Assembly (NCBI RefSeq): GCF_014646755.1
Contig: NZ_BMNW01000007.1
Span: 269,956 to 333,955 of the forward strand
Direction: 5' to 3'
DNA: 64,000 bases
Origin: Pseudomonas asuensis
Lineage (GTDB): Bacteria > Pseudomonadota > Gammaproteobacteria > Pseudomonadales > Pseudomonadaceae
Of the stretch, positions 18,571 through 26,223 are shown one piece after another. A program made the position numbers and the translations under genes. The notes below the pieces were generated by a model that saw nothing but the letters and a program-made list of their open reading frames with translations, was not told the DNA's origin and did not search any database. Within the stretch, counting starts at the first letter, position 1, and each line of letters starts with the position of its first letter.

Positions 18571-18639
18571 TCATAACAAAAAATTGCAGCGGATGTAAAT
18601 TTGCTGCGCAAAGTGACACCGCTGAATTTGGCGTTAGAG
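18571..18639 (+). other. attC site 2 (different sequence class)
   Basis: The site runs from TAAC at 18574 to GTTAGAG at 18633-18639. The inner arms GCAGCGG and CCGCTG pair, with TTTGCTGCGC forming the central region. The sequence differs from sites 1, 3 and 5 but the layout is the same. Confidence 0.75.
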
Positions 18640-18645
18640 GCTTGA

Positions 18646-18990
18646 ATGGCTCGGAAGCTTACTTCTGGTCTTAAAATTGCAATAGTTATAGCTATAGGAT
18701 GTGCAATAATTTTCGCTATCTTGGGCGGCGTGAATTATGGCTATACGTTATCTAACGCTATTTTGTTTGCTGCCTTCGGCGTTGTCCTCGGAGCGATTGG
18801 AGCGCCACTTATCGAGCCGAAAGCTTTTAGTTATCCTATTTCCTGGCAGGTATTTTTCTCGATATTAAGCTGCCTGCTTATTGCTTTCCATCTACAAGTT
18901 GGCCCAGAGGGTTACGCGCTTGCTACTATCTTTGGCGCCGTTCTTGGGTATACCGCTCCAATCTGGGTAAAGCACGTCCAGGGGCCTTAA
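18646..18990 (+). CDS. Cassette 3: small integral membrane protein (114 aa)
   Basis: The ATG lies seven bases after the GTTAGAG core. The 114-residue product has four likely transmembrane helices: IAIVIAIGCAIIFAILGG, AILFAAFGVVLGAIG, WQVFFSILSCLLIAF and ALATIFGAVLGYTAP. There are few charged residues. Small multi-span proteins are common among integron cassettes. I recognise no family, and no ribosome site is evident. Confidence 0.7.
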   Translation: MARKLTSGLKIAIVIAIGCAIIFAILGGVNYGYTLSNAILFAAFGVVLGAIGAPLIEPKAFSYPISWQVFFSILSCLLIAFHLQVGPEGYALATIFGAVLGYTAPIWVKHVQGP

Positions 18991-18997
18991 CGACGAT

Positions 18998-19073
18998 CTC
19001 TAACCAGTGGTTCAAATCGTTCGCTTCGCTCACTGGGACGGGCTAAAGCCCGCCCCTTAACCAAACGTTAGCA
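18998..19073 (+). other. attC site 3
   Basis: This close variant of site 1 has CTCTAAC at the left and GTTAGCA at the right, with the same GACGGGCTAAAGCCCGCC centre. It starts eight bases after the stop of cassette 3 rather than overlapping it. Confidence 0.88.
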
Positions 19074-19088
19074 GGAGAAGAGTAGGCA

Positions 19089-19610
19089 GTGGAAGAACGA
19101 AGTTTTAAGGGAATTACCGCTCGATTTGGATGCGCTTTGGCTTGGTGTTTCGGGTTGGGAGTCATGACAGGCCTGCTCTACAGGTTGCCGTATGCCGATT
19201 TGCAGAATACTGTGAGGGCCATGCTGACTGAAAACTCATCTCCAAAGAGCTTTCACCTTATTGCAGTCGCATCGGTCATCTGTCTCGGAGTCCTTATCAC
19301 ATTATTTGGACGTACAGAAGGCGAAATATCTCCCTTCAGATATATCATTGGTTACAAAGCAGCTGAGGTTGCTTTAGCTCTGGCTTCAGTATTTTACGGG
19401 CTCCTTTTTGGCTTTTCTTTAGTGATTTGGCAATGGCCTCTGTTTGCTGTTGGTTTCTATGCCTTTCTTATTACAGTAGGGCTCCTAATTGTCTTGCTCT
19501 GGCTATCTTTTGCTCGCAATGGAACTCGGAACGAAATATGGGCTCGGCTGTGTAGCACGTTTCTCGTTGCTATCTCCATCGGGGTAGTTTGGTTTGAGTA
19601 TTTCCGCTAA
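19089..19610 (+). CDS. Cassette 4: multi-span membrane protein (173 aa)
   Basis: A GTG at 19089 with GGAGAAG upstream starts a 173-residue, very hydrophobic product. About five transmembrane segments can be placed: near 12-33, 52-72, 78-100, 103-135 (long, perhaps two) and 150-170. The TAA stop overlaps the following attC core. No family was recognised. Confidence 0.68.
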   Translation: MEERSFKGITARFGCALAWCFGLGVMTGLLYRLPYADLQNTVRAMLTENSSPKSFHLIAVASVICLGVLITLFGRTEGEISPFRYIIGYKAAEVALALASVFYGLLFGFSLVIWQWPLFAVGFYAFLITVGLLIVLLWLSFARNGTRNEIWARLCSTFLVAISIGVVWFEYFR

Positions 19611-19682
19611 CAATCAGCTGCACAGCGACCGATTTTCTGCTGCTTCGCGGCTCCAAACCATCGTGTGAGCCAGGCGTTAGGT
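19605..19682 (+). other. attC site 4 (third sequence class)
   Basis: The site runs from CGCTAAC to a perfect GTTAGGT. The left arm GCTGCACAGCGA pairs with the right arm TCGTGTGAGC, except for unpaired G residues in the left arm. Such extrahelical bases are the feature that fixes strand choice in attC recombination. The variable centre is about 30 bases. Confidence 0.82.
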
Positions 19683-19687
19683 GCTTC

Positions 19688-20074
19688 ATGAGTAAGCTCG
19701 CATGCACATGTGGCCATATAATCCGCGACCAAGCGGATTCATTACCCCACAAAGCCTCGCTTATAAAAGATCAGCAGGAAGAGGACTTCATTCAAAATCT
19801 GGCACAAGAAATTAATTCTCTATTGACTGCAGCAGAAGCTGGAAATCTAGAAGCTATTCTAGATGAGCGATACGGAAAGATACCACGGCAACCAAAAGCG
19901 GCCGAAGCCTGCTACAACATTATTGGAAGTGCATTATTGAGTAACTCTATTAGTGCTTACGAGTGTCAGTCGTGCGGTAAGCTTTGGATTCAAAAAGAGG
20001 TGAACAGCTTTAAACCCTTCAACTCTGAAAGCAGAGTATATGAAGCGGTGCTATCTATTGCACCCAGCACCTAA
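19688..20074 (+). CDS. Cassette 5: hypothetical zinc-ribbon-like protein (128 aa)
   Basis: The ATG is six bases after the GTTAGGT core, and the TAA overlaps the next one (ACCTAAC). The 128-residue product opens MSKLACTCGHIIRDQAD and later has YECQSCGKLWIQ. The two CxC/CxxC pairs, about 90 residues apart, could bind one metal, with a helical insert between them. The layout suggests a split zinc ribbon, but I know no named family. Confidence 0.68.
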   Translation: MSKLACTCGHIIRDQADSLPHKASLIKDQQEEDFIQNLAQEINSLLTAAEAGNLEAILDERYGKIPRQPKAAEACYNIIGSALLSNSISAYECQSCGKLWIQKEVNSFKPFNSESRVYEAVLSIAPST

Positions 20075-20143
20075 CTAGCGGTTCAAACCGCTCGTTCCGC
20101 TCACTGGATCGGGCTAAAGCCGTCCCTTAACCAAGCGTTATGT
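20069..20143 (+). other. attC site 5
   Basis: This is a variant of sites 1 and 3 with ACCTAAC at the left and GTTATGT at the right. The centre reads GGATCGGGCTAAAGCCGTCC, so one arm has diverged slightly. Confidence 0.86.
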
Positions 20144-20156
20144 GCTAGGAGTAAAA

Positions 20157-20591
20157 GTGGAAGTTACTATAGGCAAAGGCCCTGAACTGATTAAGCAGGC
20201 ACAATCTATTCGGTATCAGGCGTTTACTCTCGAACAAAATATTCCAACAGAGTTAGACCTTGATGGTTTAGATGAAGTGTCATTCCATGCCCTAGTAAGG
20301 GATGAATATAAATCAGTGGCAACAGCTCGCTTAACAATAAAAGAAAATGGATCTTCAGTTATGGCTAGGGTTGCGGTTTTAGAGGAGTACCGTGGTCTTG
20401 GAATTGCTTCAAAAATAGTCAAAGCGCTAATTGAACATGCTGATAATATTGATGTGGCTTCTATTGAAATCCACGCTCATGGTTACCTTAGAGGTTACTA
20501 TGAGCAGTTTGGATTTGAGTTCATCAAGGAAGTTGAAATAGTGGGTGAGCATCAGTTGATTGAAATGCAGCTTCAATTGAAGTGCATATAG
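20157..20591 (+). CDS. Cassette 6: GNAT-family N-acetyltransferase
   Basis: AGGAG lies five bases before the GTG at 20157, which is preferred over an earlier GTG at 20142 inside the attC core. The 144-residue product is a GNAT acetyltransferase of the ElaA-like kind. RYQAFTLEQNIPTELDLDGLD opens the domain, VATARLTIK forms strand 2-3, and the acetyl-CoA loop is VLEEYRGLGIASKIV (about 75-90). The motif near the end, GYYEQFGFEF, is usual for the family. The substrate is unknown. GNAT genes are frequent cassette cargo. No intact attC follows. Confidence 0.85.
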   Translation: MEVTIGKGPELIKQAQSIRYQAFTLEQNIPTELDLDGLDEVSFHALVRDEYKSVATARLTIKENGSSVMARVAVLEEYRGLGIASKIVKALIEHADNIDVASIEIHAHGYLRGYYEQFGFEFIKEVEIVGEHQLIEMQLQLKCI

Positions 20592-20930
20592 CAAGTTGTT
20601 TAGTAGCGCTCCTTGGGATTAGCTGAAGCTCGTCTTTTTGTTGATAAGTATCTTGTAATGAGATGTTGTTATTTATTACGGCTAGTGAGCCCGATAAATG
20701 GACGAGGAATAACAGTGAATAAAAGAAGGAATTTAACCTGTAGACGATTAAAAATAGAATGAATGATAAATAGAGCGTTCATTGGCGGAAGGAAAATATG
20801 AGAAAACTGGAAGCGGATTCCCATTGCTCGAATAAAGCCATTTCTAGCTAAATAGCCAGAACTGAACAGTCCAGCAAAGGCAACATGTCAGGTTTTGGAT
20901 AACGAGCAGCCTTTGAAAGAAAGTTGGATC
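20592..20930. other. Non-coding stretch in the decaying part of the array
   Basis: These 340 AT-rich bases contain no gene and no recognisable attC, although one is expected after the GNAT cassette. They probably reflect deletion or decay. Confidence 0.5.
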
Positions 20931-21257
20931 ATGAAAAATATACTATTTATATGTAGCCGTAATCAGTGGCGAAGTCCTACAGCTGAAACAGTCTGGCGCA
21001 AGCATCCAGGAATCAGTGTTCGGTCTGCAGGTACAAGCCCAAATGCTCGAAAAACGGTAGGTCCTTCGGACATACGCTGGGCGGACGTCATTATTGTCAT
21101 GGAGCAAAAGCATAAGAGCAGGTTAGTGGCGGATTTTACTCGTCTATTGGAGCATAAGCCTATTTACGTGCTGGAAATTCCAGATGAGTACAGATATATG
21201 GACCCTGAGCTCGTAGATATCCTAAAAGAGTCTGTGAGCAGTTGCCTTGCTATCTAA
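20931..21257 (+). CDS. Low-molecular-weight protein tyrosine phosphatase family protein
   Basis: The preferred ATG at 20931 gives 108 residues beginning MKNILFICSRNQWRSPTAET. The P-loop CSRNQWRS fits the catalytic signature CX5R(S/T). A general-acid Asp candidate lies in EYRYMDPELVDIL near the end. The length fits the short LMW-PTP subfamily. The protein probably dephosphorylates a protein or small phosphoester; the target is unknown. A degraded attC directly follows, so this is likely an old cassette gene. An upstream in-frame start at 20895 adds 12 residues before the core fold and is less likely. Confidence 0.85.
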   Translation: MKNILFICSRNQWRSPTAETVWRKHPGISVRSAGTSPNARKTVGPSDIRWADVIIVMEQKHKSRLVADFTRLLEHKPIYVLEIPDEYRYMDPELVDILKESVSSCLAI

Positions 21258-21328
21258 TAAAAGGTTCAGATTATTTGATCCTGCTTACTGCGCTTGGCTA
21301 GAGCCCAACCTTATCTAAACAGTGTGAG
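21250..21328 (+). other. Degraded attC site (site 6)
   Basis: Aligned with sites 1 and 3, the segment keeps CTAAT, GGTTCA, TGGCTAGAGCCCAACC and CTAAACAGTG at the right spacing, with several substitutions. The right core GTTA has become GTGT, which should abolish recombination and freeze the neighbouring genes in place. Confidence 0.7.
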
Positions 21329-21334
21329 ATTTGC

Positions 21335-21652
21335 ATGGAGCTAATAGAGCTGGAAGAAGGCCAGCTTCTTGGGATTGAATTAGAGGCTGGCGAGTTGTTC
21401 GTACAGTTTACAGCACTTACCTCCGATAATGAGAGAGTAACTGTCTTTTCTCATAATCGAGATACCTCAAAGATAAAGATTCGATTCTAAGCATTATCGT
21501 TAAAGACAGGACTTTGCACAGTGGATGGCTTTGCGACTTTTGGGGAAATAGAGTCGGTCTCATGCTGTAAGGATCGCTATATCCTCGAAGGAGATTTTGG
21601 TGCAATTACAGTATTTGCAGATACAACCTTCATCCAACCAGCCCCTGTCTGA
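21335..21652 (+). pseudogene. Hypothetical cassette-like gene with an in-frame stop
   Basis: The ATG is seven bases after the degraded attC. The frame reads MELIELEEGQLLGIELEAGE for 51 codons to a TAA at 21488. It continues in the same phase as plausible protein (LCTVDGFATFGEIES) to a TGA at 21650-21652. A single change from GAA to TAA would explain this. The full protein would be about 105 residues. No family was recognised. Confidence 0.5.
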
Positions 21653-21884
21653 TTAGGTAAAGGGGCCTGCTAAAACCTGCCATTTATGTTTGCATAAGGC
21701 AGCGTAACGTTGCATAAGAAGCAAAAGCAGGCCATTTAAGCTGCCGCATCACATGATCCTGCCCACAGCGAGCCAGATAGGCGTTAGCCTTAGATTAAAT
21801 TCAATAGCTAGCTGCGCTCAAAATACGTGGAAGTCGTTCAAGCAGAAGCGGTAGAGCCATACTAAGTGAGTGCATTAGTAACCC
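21653..21884. other. Right flank of the array with hairpins and a lone core-like site
   Basis: GGCCTGCT near 21665 pairs with AGCAGGCC near 21726, and a smaller CTGCC/GGCAG hairpin lies inside. GGCGTTAGCC ends at 21789 and looks like a last attC right core. The left half cannot be matched convincingly, so I do not call a full site. Confidence 0.4.
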
Positions 21885-22079
21885 TTATTGTTCATCATTA
21901 AAGATTACCTCAATAGGCAAAGCAAAAATCCGTGCTATCTGAAAAGCCAGTGGCAGACTAGGGTCGTAGCGGCCGTTTTCGACAGCGTTGATGGTTTGTC
22001 GGGAAACGTCGAGCTGCGAGGCGAGATCGGCCTGGGACCAGTTACGTTCGGCGCGCAGCTCCTTGAGTCTGTTTATCAT
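21885..22079 (-). CDS. XRE-family helix-turn-helix regulator (64 aa)
   Basis: The product from the ATG at 22079 is a compact single-domain regulator. It reads MINRLKELRAERNWSQADLA, then DVSRQTINAVENGRYDPSLP (recognition helix), and ends in PIEVIFNDEQ. This matches the short YozG-like HTH proteins that usually act as repressors beside a membrane protein, but no partner is present here. A GTG at 22139 would add 20 residues; neither start has a good ribosome site. The gene marks the right border of the cassette region and is on the opposite strand. Confidence 0.85.
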   Translation of the reverse strand: MINRLKELRAERNWSQADLASQLDVSRQTINAVENGRYDPSLPLAFQIARIFALPIEVIFNDEQ

Positions 22080-22266
22080 CGGTAACGTCGCGTCGCTATT
22101 CTTAGTCCTATCATCCACATGAGCCCCATGATAGGCCACACCATATGCCAGCTGATATGGGAAAACCTACACATGGAGAGAGGCGTTACGAGAGAGGCAA
22201 GCCTGAGTGCACTAGCATTCGCTGAGAAAAGACATGGGAGCGTCTAGCATCGTAAGACTGGAGCAG

Positions 22267-22292
22267 AACGGCCAGACAGGTGTCTGGCCGTT
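22267..22292 (-). terminator. Hairpin terminator downstream of the Old Yellow Enzyme gene
   Basis: AACGGCCAGACA and TGTCTGGCCGTT form a perfect 12-base stem with almost no loop. It lies about 50 bases beyond the stop at 22339 on the minus strand. The following T-tract is weak on either strand. Confidence 0.7.
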
Positions 22293-22338
22293 TGGGTGGC
22301 TGTATCGCTTGAATATTACTTTGGTAAAGGCCTAGACA

Positions 22339-23427
22339 TCAGAGTGTTTCGGATTCTTTGATATGGGCAATCGAGCCTAGCAGGTTAGGATCGAATTCGG
22401 CCAATGCCTGTGAGTTCTCCACTTTTTGTGGCCAGTCGGGGTTGGCGAGCGCTCCGCGTCCAATGGCTACCAGATTGGCGCCGTCTTCCAGAGCCTGTGC
22501 TGCCCGCTCCGGATCATGCAACTTGCCGTTGGCAATGACTGTAACGTTAGGGGCATAGCGGCGTGCCAAGGCTGCAAGGCTGGGCCCTTGGCCAAAAGCG
22601 GACTGCCACGCTTCGTGCTCCGTCACGTGGATGAAGTCGATACCCGCTTCAGCCAATGCACTAAACACGATTTCGGCACCGGCTTCGCCTTCTTTCCATT
22701 TGTGCTCGAAATCGTTCACCTTACCTTGGGAGATGCGGATCCCCACGGGCACGTCAGCGCCGACTGCAGAGCGAACCGCTTTATACACTTCAAGGCTCAA
22801 TGAAAGGCGTTGGCGAATATCACCACCCCAGCGGTCATCACGCGTATTGGTGTAATCGGTAAAGAACTGGTCGAGCAGGTAGCCGTTGGCACCGTGAATC
22901 TCAATACCATCAAATCCTGCAACCTCTACCGCCCGCTTGGCTGCCTGGGCAAAGCTGCTGATGACATCAGCGATGTCTGCTTCGGTCATTGCTTTTGGCA
23001 GGGGATAAGGGCCTTGGCCACGGTAGAACGTCATCTGCTCGCCCTTGGGTTGGAGGGCAGAGGGGGCGAGGGTGCTGGTACGGAACCGATTGCCCTGAGT
23101 TAGTGCGCCAGCATGCATGAGCTGCGCAAAGACTTTGCTGCCCTGGGCATGCATGGTATCCACAAGAGGTTTCCAGGCCTGGGCTTGCACGTCATCGCTT
23201 AGCCCGGGCTGACACGCATAACCCTGAGCATAAGCCTGATCGGTATACAAGCCTTCCGTGATGATCAACCCAAACCCGCCACGTGCAAAGCGCTCGTAGT
23301 AACGATTCATGGTGTCGTTCGGTGTCCCGTCCTTATTGGCACTGACACGTGTCATAGGTGCTACGGCGAGGCGGTTATTTAACGATACGCCGTTTATATC
23401 GAAATGAGTGAATAGCGTCTTGACCAT
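22339..23427 (-). CDS. NADH:flavin oxidoreductase of the Old Yellow Enzyme family
   Basis: The 362-residue flavoenzyme has the FMN-binding TIM barrel of the family. RLAVAPMTRVSA lies near residue 18 and TEGLYT near 57. The substrate-binding pair is in IEIHGANGYLLDQFF (about 175-190, the HxxN motif), followed by TNTRDDRWGG. The C-terminal phosphate grip is LVAIGRGALANPDW (about 322-335). Such enzymes reduce activated alkenes or nitro compounds with NAD(P)H. GATGTCTCC-type flanks show no strong ribosome site. A LysR gene is divergently transcribed 154 bases away and is the likely regulator, a common arrangement for these reductases. Confidence 0.9.
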   Translation of the reverse strand: MVKTLFTHFDINGVSLNNRLAVAPMTRVSANKDGTPNDTMNRYYERFARGGFGLIITEGLYTDQAYAQGYACQPGLSDDVQAQAWKPLVDTMHAQGSKVFAQLMHAGALTQGNRFRTSTLAPSALQPKGEQMTFYRGQGPYPLPKAMTEADIADVISSFAQAAKRAVEVAGFDGIEIHGANGYLLDQFFTDYTNTRDDRWGGDIRQRLSLSLEVYKAVRSAVGADVPVGIRISQGKVNDFEHKWKEGEAGAEIVFSALAEAGIDFIHVTEHEAWQSAFGQGPSLAALARRYAPNVTVIANGKLHDPERAAQALEDGANLVAIGRGALANPDWPQKVENSQALAEFDPNLLGSIAHIKESETL

Positions 23428-23581
23428 GGGATGATGTCTCCAAAGGCTTTAATGCAAAGAAAGGTTTGCCAAGCCTTTATCGATAGGCTTGAAGAGAGCG
23501 TGTGGCTACGATAGCGATATCTTGAGTACATCTGTAGTCTGCCCAAGTGAGTAACCGGTATAACGGTAGGCGTTAAAGTCT

Positions 23582-24460
23582 ATGGATATGAAAGATGTTG
23601 GCGTCCTGGCAGCCATTGCAGTGGCGGGGAGTTTGTCAGGTGCAGCCCGACGCCTCGGTATGACACCTATGTCTGTTTCACGTCGGCTGGCAGCATTGGA
23701 GCGTGAATTACGGGTTCGGCTGATTCACCGCACAACTCGCTCCGTATCGCTGACGCCCGAAGGCGAGGCATTTTTACCGTATGCCCAGACCATGCTGGAG
23801 GCCGAGGAGGCTGCACGTGCTACGCTTTCTCCGGAGGCTTCTGGTGCTCGCGGTATGCTCAAGGTTACCGCGCCAGCCGTTTTTGGTCGCACAGTTATTG
23901 CGCCTCTGTTGCCTCAGTTATTGGCAGAACATCCCGCCTTGAAGGTTGATTTGAATCTGAGTGATAGCATTGTCGATATCGTGGGCGGCGGTATAGACGT
24001 AGCCATTCGCATTGCTCCCTTGCGAGACTCGAATCTGATCGTACGTCAGCTTGCAGTCAATCCACGTGTGTTGTGCGCCTCCCCGCAGTACCTGCGGCTC
24101 AACGGCACGCCTGTTAACTCAAGTGAATTGGCCCGTCACGCCTGCCTCCTGCTAAATGGCATACAGCACTGGTCTTTCATGGCGGAGCAGCAGGTGCGCT
24201 CGATTCGTGTCGAGGGTCGGCTTTCCAGCAGCAGCCTTGAAGGCATCCGAACGGCCTGTCTTCAAGGGTTGGGACTGGCGCAGCTGACCTATTGGGATGT
24301 GCATGAGGAATTGGCAGCAGGCTTGCTGGTAGAGGTAAGGCTGGAAGACGTTCAACCGCAGGCGCTTTCCATTTGGGCATTATTGCCTACGCGGCGGTAC
24401 ATACCGTTAAGAGTCAAAATTTTTCTTGAATTGTTGGAGGGACGTTTGGGCAAGTCATGA
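23582..24460 (+). CDS. LysR-family regulator, divergent from the Old Yellow Enzyme gene
   Basis: The 292-residue protein has an N-terminal winged helix (ARRLGMTPMSVSRRLAALER, about 20-40; RLIHRTTRSVSLTPEGEAF). It has an effector-binding domain of the type 2 periplasmic-binding fold (LKVTAPAVFGRTVIAPLLPQ onward). It resembles the large AaeR/DmlR-like subgroup. The shared 154-base intergenic region should contain both promoters and the LysR binding site, so it probably controls the neighbouring reductase. The effector is unknown. Confidence 0.92.
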   Translation: MDMKDVGVLAAIAVAGSLSGAARRLGMTPMSVSRRLAALERELRVRLIHRTTRSVSLTPEGEAFLPYAQTMLEAEEAARATLSPEASGARGMLKVTAPAVFGRTVIAPLLPQLLAEHPALKVDLNLSDSIVDIVGGGIDVAIRIAPLRDSNLIVRQLAVNPRVLCASPQYLRLNGTPVNSSELARHACLLLNGIQHWSFMAEQQVRSIRVEGRLSSSSLEGIRTACLQGLGLAQLTYWDVHEELAAGLLVEVRLEDVQPQALSIWALLPTRRYIPLRVKIFLELLEGRLGKS

Positions 24461-25105
24461 ATACCTTGCCTTCTAGTGCTTGATCGCCCTGGCTGAGCGC
24501 GAGGCGTAACGTTGTTCTCTTCCATGATGTTGTGTCACCGTGGCTTGATATACGCCTTTTCTAGGAAAGCGGTGTGCAAGGACTTAGGTCTAAACTTGCC
24601 ACTACCCATAATCGATACCCTATGCATTGGTAGCTTCAAGTGGCATTCCCAAGCGGGGCCCTATCCGATGGCAAGTGGGTTCTTGGATCATGAACGCGAT
24701 TATTAAGGCAAGGCTAACCGAGCAGACATTGGGCATTGCCCCATCACAACTCAAGGGAATCTTAGTCGTAGCGGTGTTCTTTCATTTTTCCTTACGACAC
24801 CCCGGATATGCGCTCGATAGTCAATTGTTAATTGAGGTCTTTTACAAATATATATCTGATAATACTGGATAATAGAGAAATTTAAGATTATCTATATAAT
24901 AAATATAGGTTTGATATTGTTTTGATATCATTTTCAGTCATGAAATTAAAAATTAACATTATTGAAATAATAGTGTAACAAAGCGTCTGAATATGAAACT
25001 TTTCCTACCTTATTGTTATAAGAACATGGACAATTTATTTCCTTAAGGTTAAAAGGTACCTACAAAAACAAGAAATAAAACTCTTTAAAGTTTAGAGCAT
25101 GTGAA
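24461..25105. other. Intergenic, strongly AT-rich in its right half
   Basis: Two rightward frames (24512-24706 and 24627-24872) have no ribosome site and overlap each other; I do not call them. From about 24840 to 25080 the sequence is markedly AT-rich, with runs such as AATAAATATAGG, unlike its surroundings. It may be a promoter under xenogeneic silencing or recently acquired DNA. Confidence 0.45.
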
Positions 25106-25285
25106 ATGGATATACGCATAGAAAAAATACAAGCTGAGTCCACGTGGATTGTTTGGCTGAATGATGTTCCGATCAAGTTTCACACGGAATATGAGGCCGA
25201 TTCTTTTGCTCGAAAGCTTTCAACTCGCATTGATGCGCTGCAAGACGTCTGGCTGACCAGGGAAAGTTTGGCCGAGGCAGTGTAA
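25106..25285 (+). CDS. Small hypothetical protein (59 aa) upstream of parA-like gene
   Basis: An ATG at 25106 opens 59 codons: MDIRIEKIQAESTWIVWLND, then VPIKFHTEYEADSFARKLST, ending ESLAEAV. The composition, with Trp and charged residues spread evenly, is that of a real small soluble protein. The stop is 90 bases before the ParA-type gene, with a GC-rich hairpin (GGCGG and CCGCC, about 25294-25322) between them. I do not know its function. Its position suggests co-transcription with the ATPase gene. Confidence 0.6.
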   Translation: MDIRIEKIQAESTWIVWLNDVPIKFHTEYEADSFARKLSTRIDALQDVWLTRESLAEAV

Positions 25286-25374
25286 AAGGCGGAGGCGGAC
25301 TCTGGCCAAGGAGTGCCGCCCCCAAATGCAGTGCCTCACTGTCTTACAAACTCAAGGAGTAGATTTCAAGCCAA

Positions 25375-26136
25375 ATGATTAGAGCGGTTTTCAATAAAAA
25401 GGGGGGCGTAGGCAAGACCAGTATTGCCTGCAATCTCGCAGCCATCAGCGCCGCTGAAGGTTTTCGCACATTGCTGATTGACCTGGACCCACAGGCCAAT
25501 TCCACCCATTATTTAACAGGCTGTGTAGGCGACTCGGTCCCGATCGGCATTGCTGACTTCTTCAAGCAAACGGTCTCCGATTCAGCCAAAAAAGCCAAGG
25601 CTTCTATTCACGAGACGCCTTTTCATAATCTGAGCATCATTACCGCTTCCCGTGAGCTGGAAGATATTCAGATGAAGCTCGAAGCCAAATATAAAATCCA
25701 GAAATTGGGTAAATACCTTGAGAAGTTGATCAGTGAGTACGATCGTATTTACCTGGATACACCACCGGCTTTGAATTTCTATAGCGTATCGGCTCTGATT
25801 GCGTCCGACCGCTGCCTCATTCCCTTTGACTGCGATACATTTTCGCTAAATGCGCTGCGTGAGCTTTTCGTTGATATTGAAGATATCAAGGAAGACTTTA
25901 GTGACCGGCTACGTGTGGAAGGTATCGTCGTCAATCAATTCCAGGCCAATGCGGGAGTGCCTCGAGCACTATTGAGCGAGCTGGAAAAGACAGATATGCC
26001 GGTTATCCCGACCCATCTCATGGGCTCGGTCAAGATGAGAGAGTCCCATCAGCAGAGTAAGCCGCTTATCCACCTGGACCCTGGCCACAAGCTGACCCAG
26101 CAGTACAAGGCATTGTTCAATTGGCTGGAGCGCTAG
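25375..26136 (+). CDS. ParA-family ATPase (orphan)
   Basis: The 253-residue product starts directly with the deviant Walker A motif KKGGVGKTS (residues 8-16). It continues with the A' motif LLIDLDPQANST and Walker B-like IYLDTPPAL (about 124-132). It is a complete small ParA/Soj-type ATPase without an N-terminal DNA-binding domain. CAAGGAGTAGA lies upstream as ribosome site. No parB gene or parS-like cluster follows, so this is not the chromosome or plasmid partition locus. Orphan ParAs place protein complexes such as chemosensory arrays or act in cellulose synthesis loci. A role cannot be chosen here. Confidence 0.9.
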   Translation: MIRAVFNKKGGVGKTSIACNLAAISAAEGFRTLLIDLDPQANSTHYLTGCVGDSVPIGIADFFKQTVSDSAKKAKASIHETPFHNLSIITASRELEDIQMKLEAKYKIQKLGKYLEKLISEYDRIYLDTPPALNFYSVSALIASDRCLIPFDCDTFSLNALRELFVDIEDIKEDFSDRLRVEGIVVNQFQANAGVPRALLSELEKTDMPVIPTHLMGSVKMRESHQQSKPLIHLDPGHKLTQQYKALFNWLER

Positions 26137-26223
26137 CGGGTAAGCCTGTCGTCTGGTGCGCTAAAGAAGTACGTTTAGGGCAAAGGCTAATGTCCATGCG
26201 TGTATTCGAAGGCCAGCTGCCAA

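Larger units (their letters stand above)
17011..21328 (+). mobile_element. Integron cassette array without integrase (CALIN), with decaying right end
   Basis: At least six rightward genes are each followed by a 65-80-base attC-like site. The sites begin with a TAAC core, usually overlapping or abutting the stop codon, and end with GTTA followed by two or three variable bases. Three of them (17428, 18998, 20069) are close variants of one Pseudomonas-like sequence. Two (18571, 19605) are unrelated in sequence but have the same folding plan. The sixth (21250) is a degraded copy of the first type. Genes are on one strand, tightly packed and mostly of unknown function, as in chromosomal integrons. 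No intI gene is present, so cassettes here would need an integrase acting from elsewhere. Confidence 0.88.

Noticed and set aside
21653..21789. A complete seventh attC site
   Set aside because: A GGCGTTAGCC end is present, but no matching left half could be paired convincingly.
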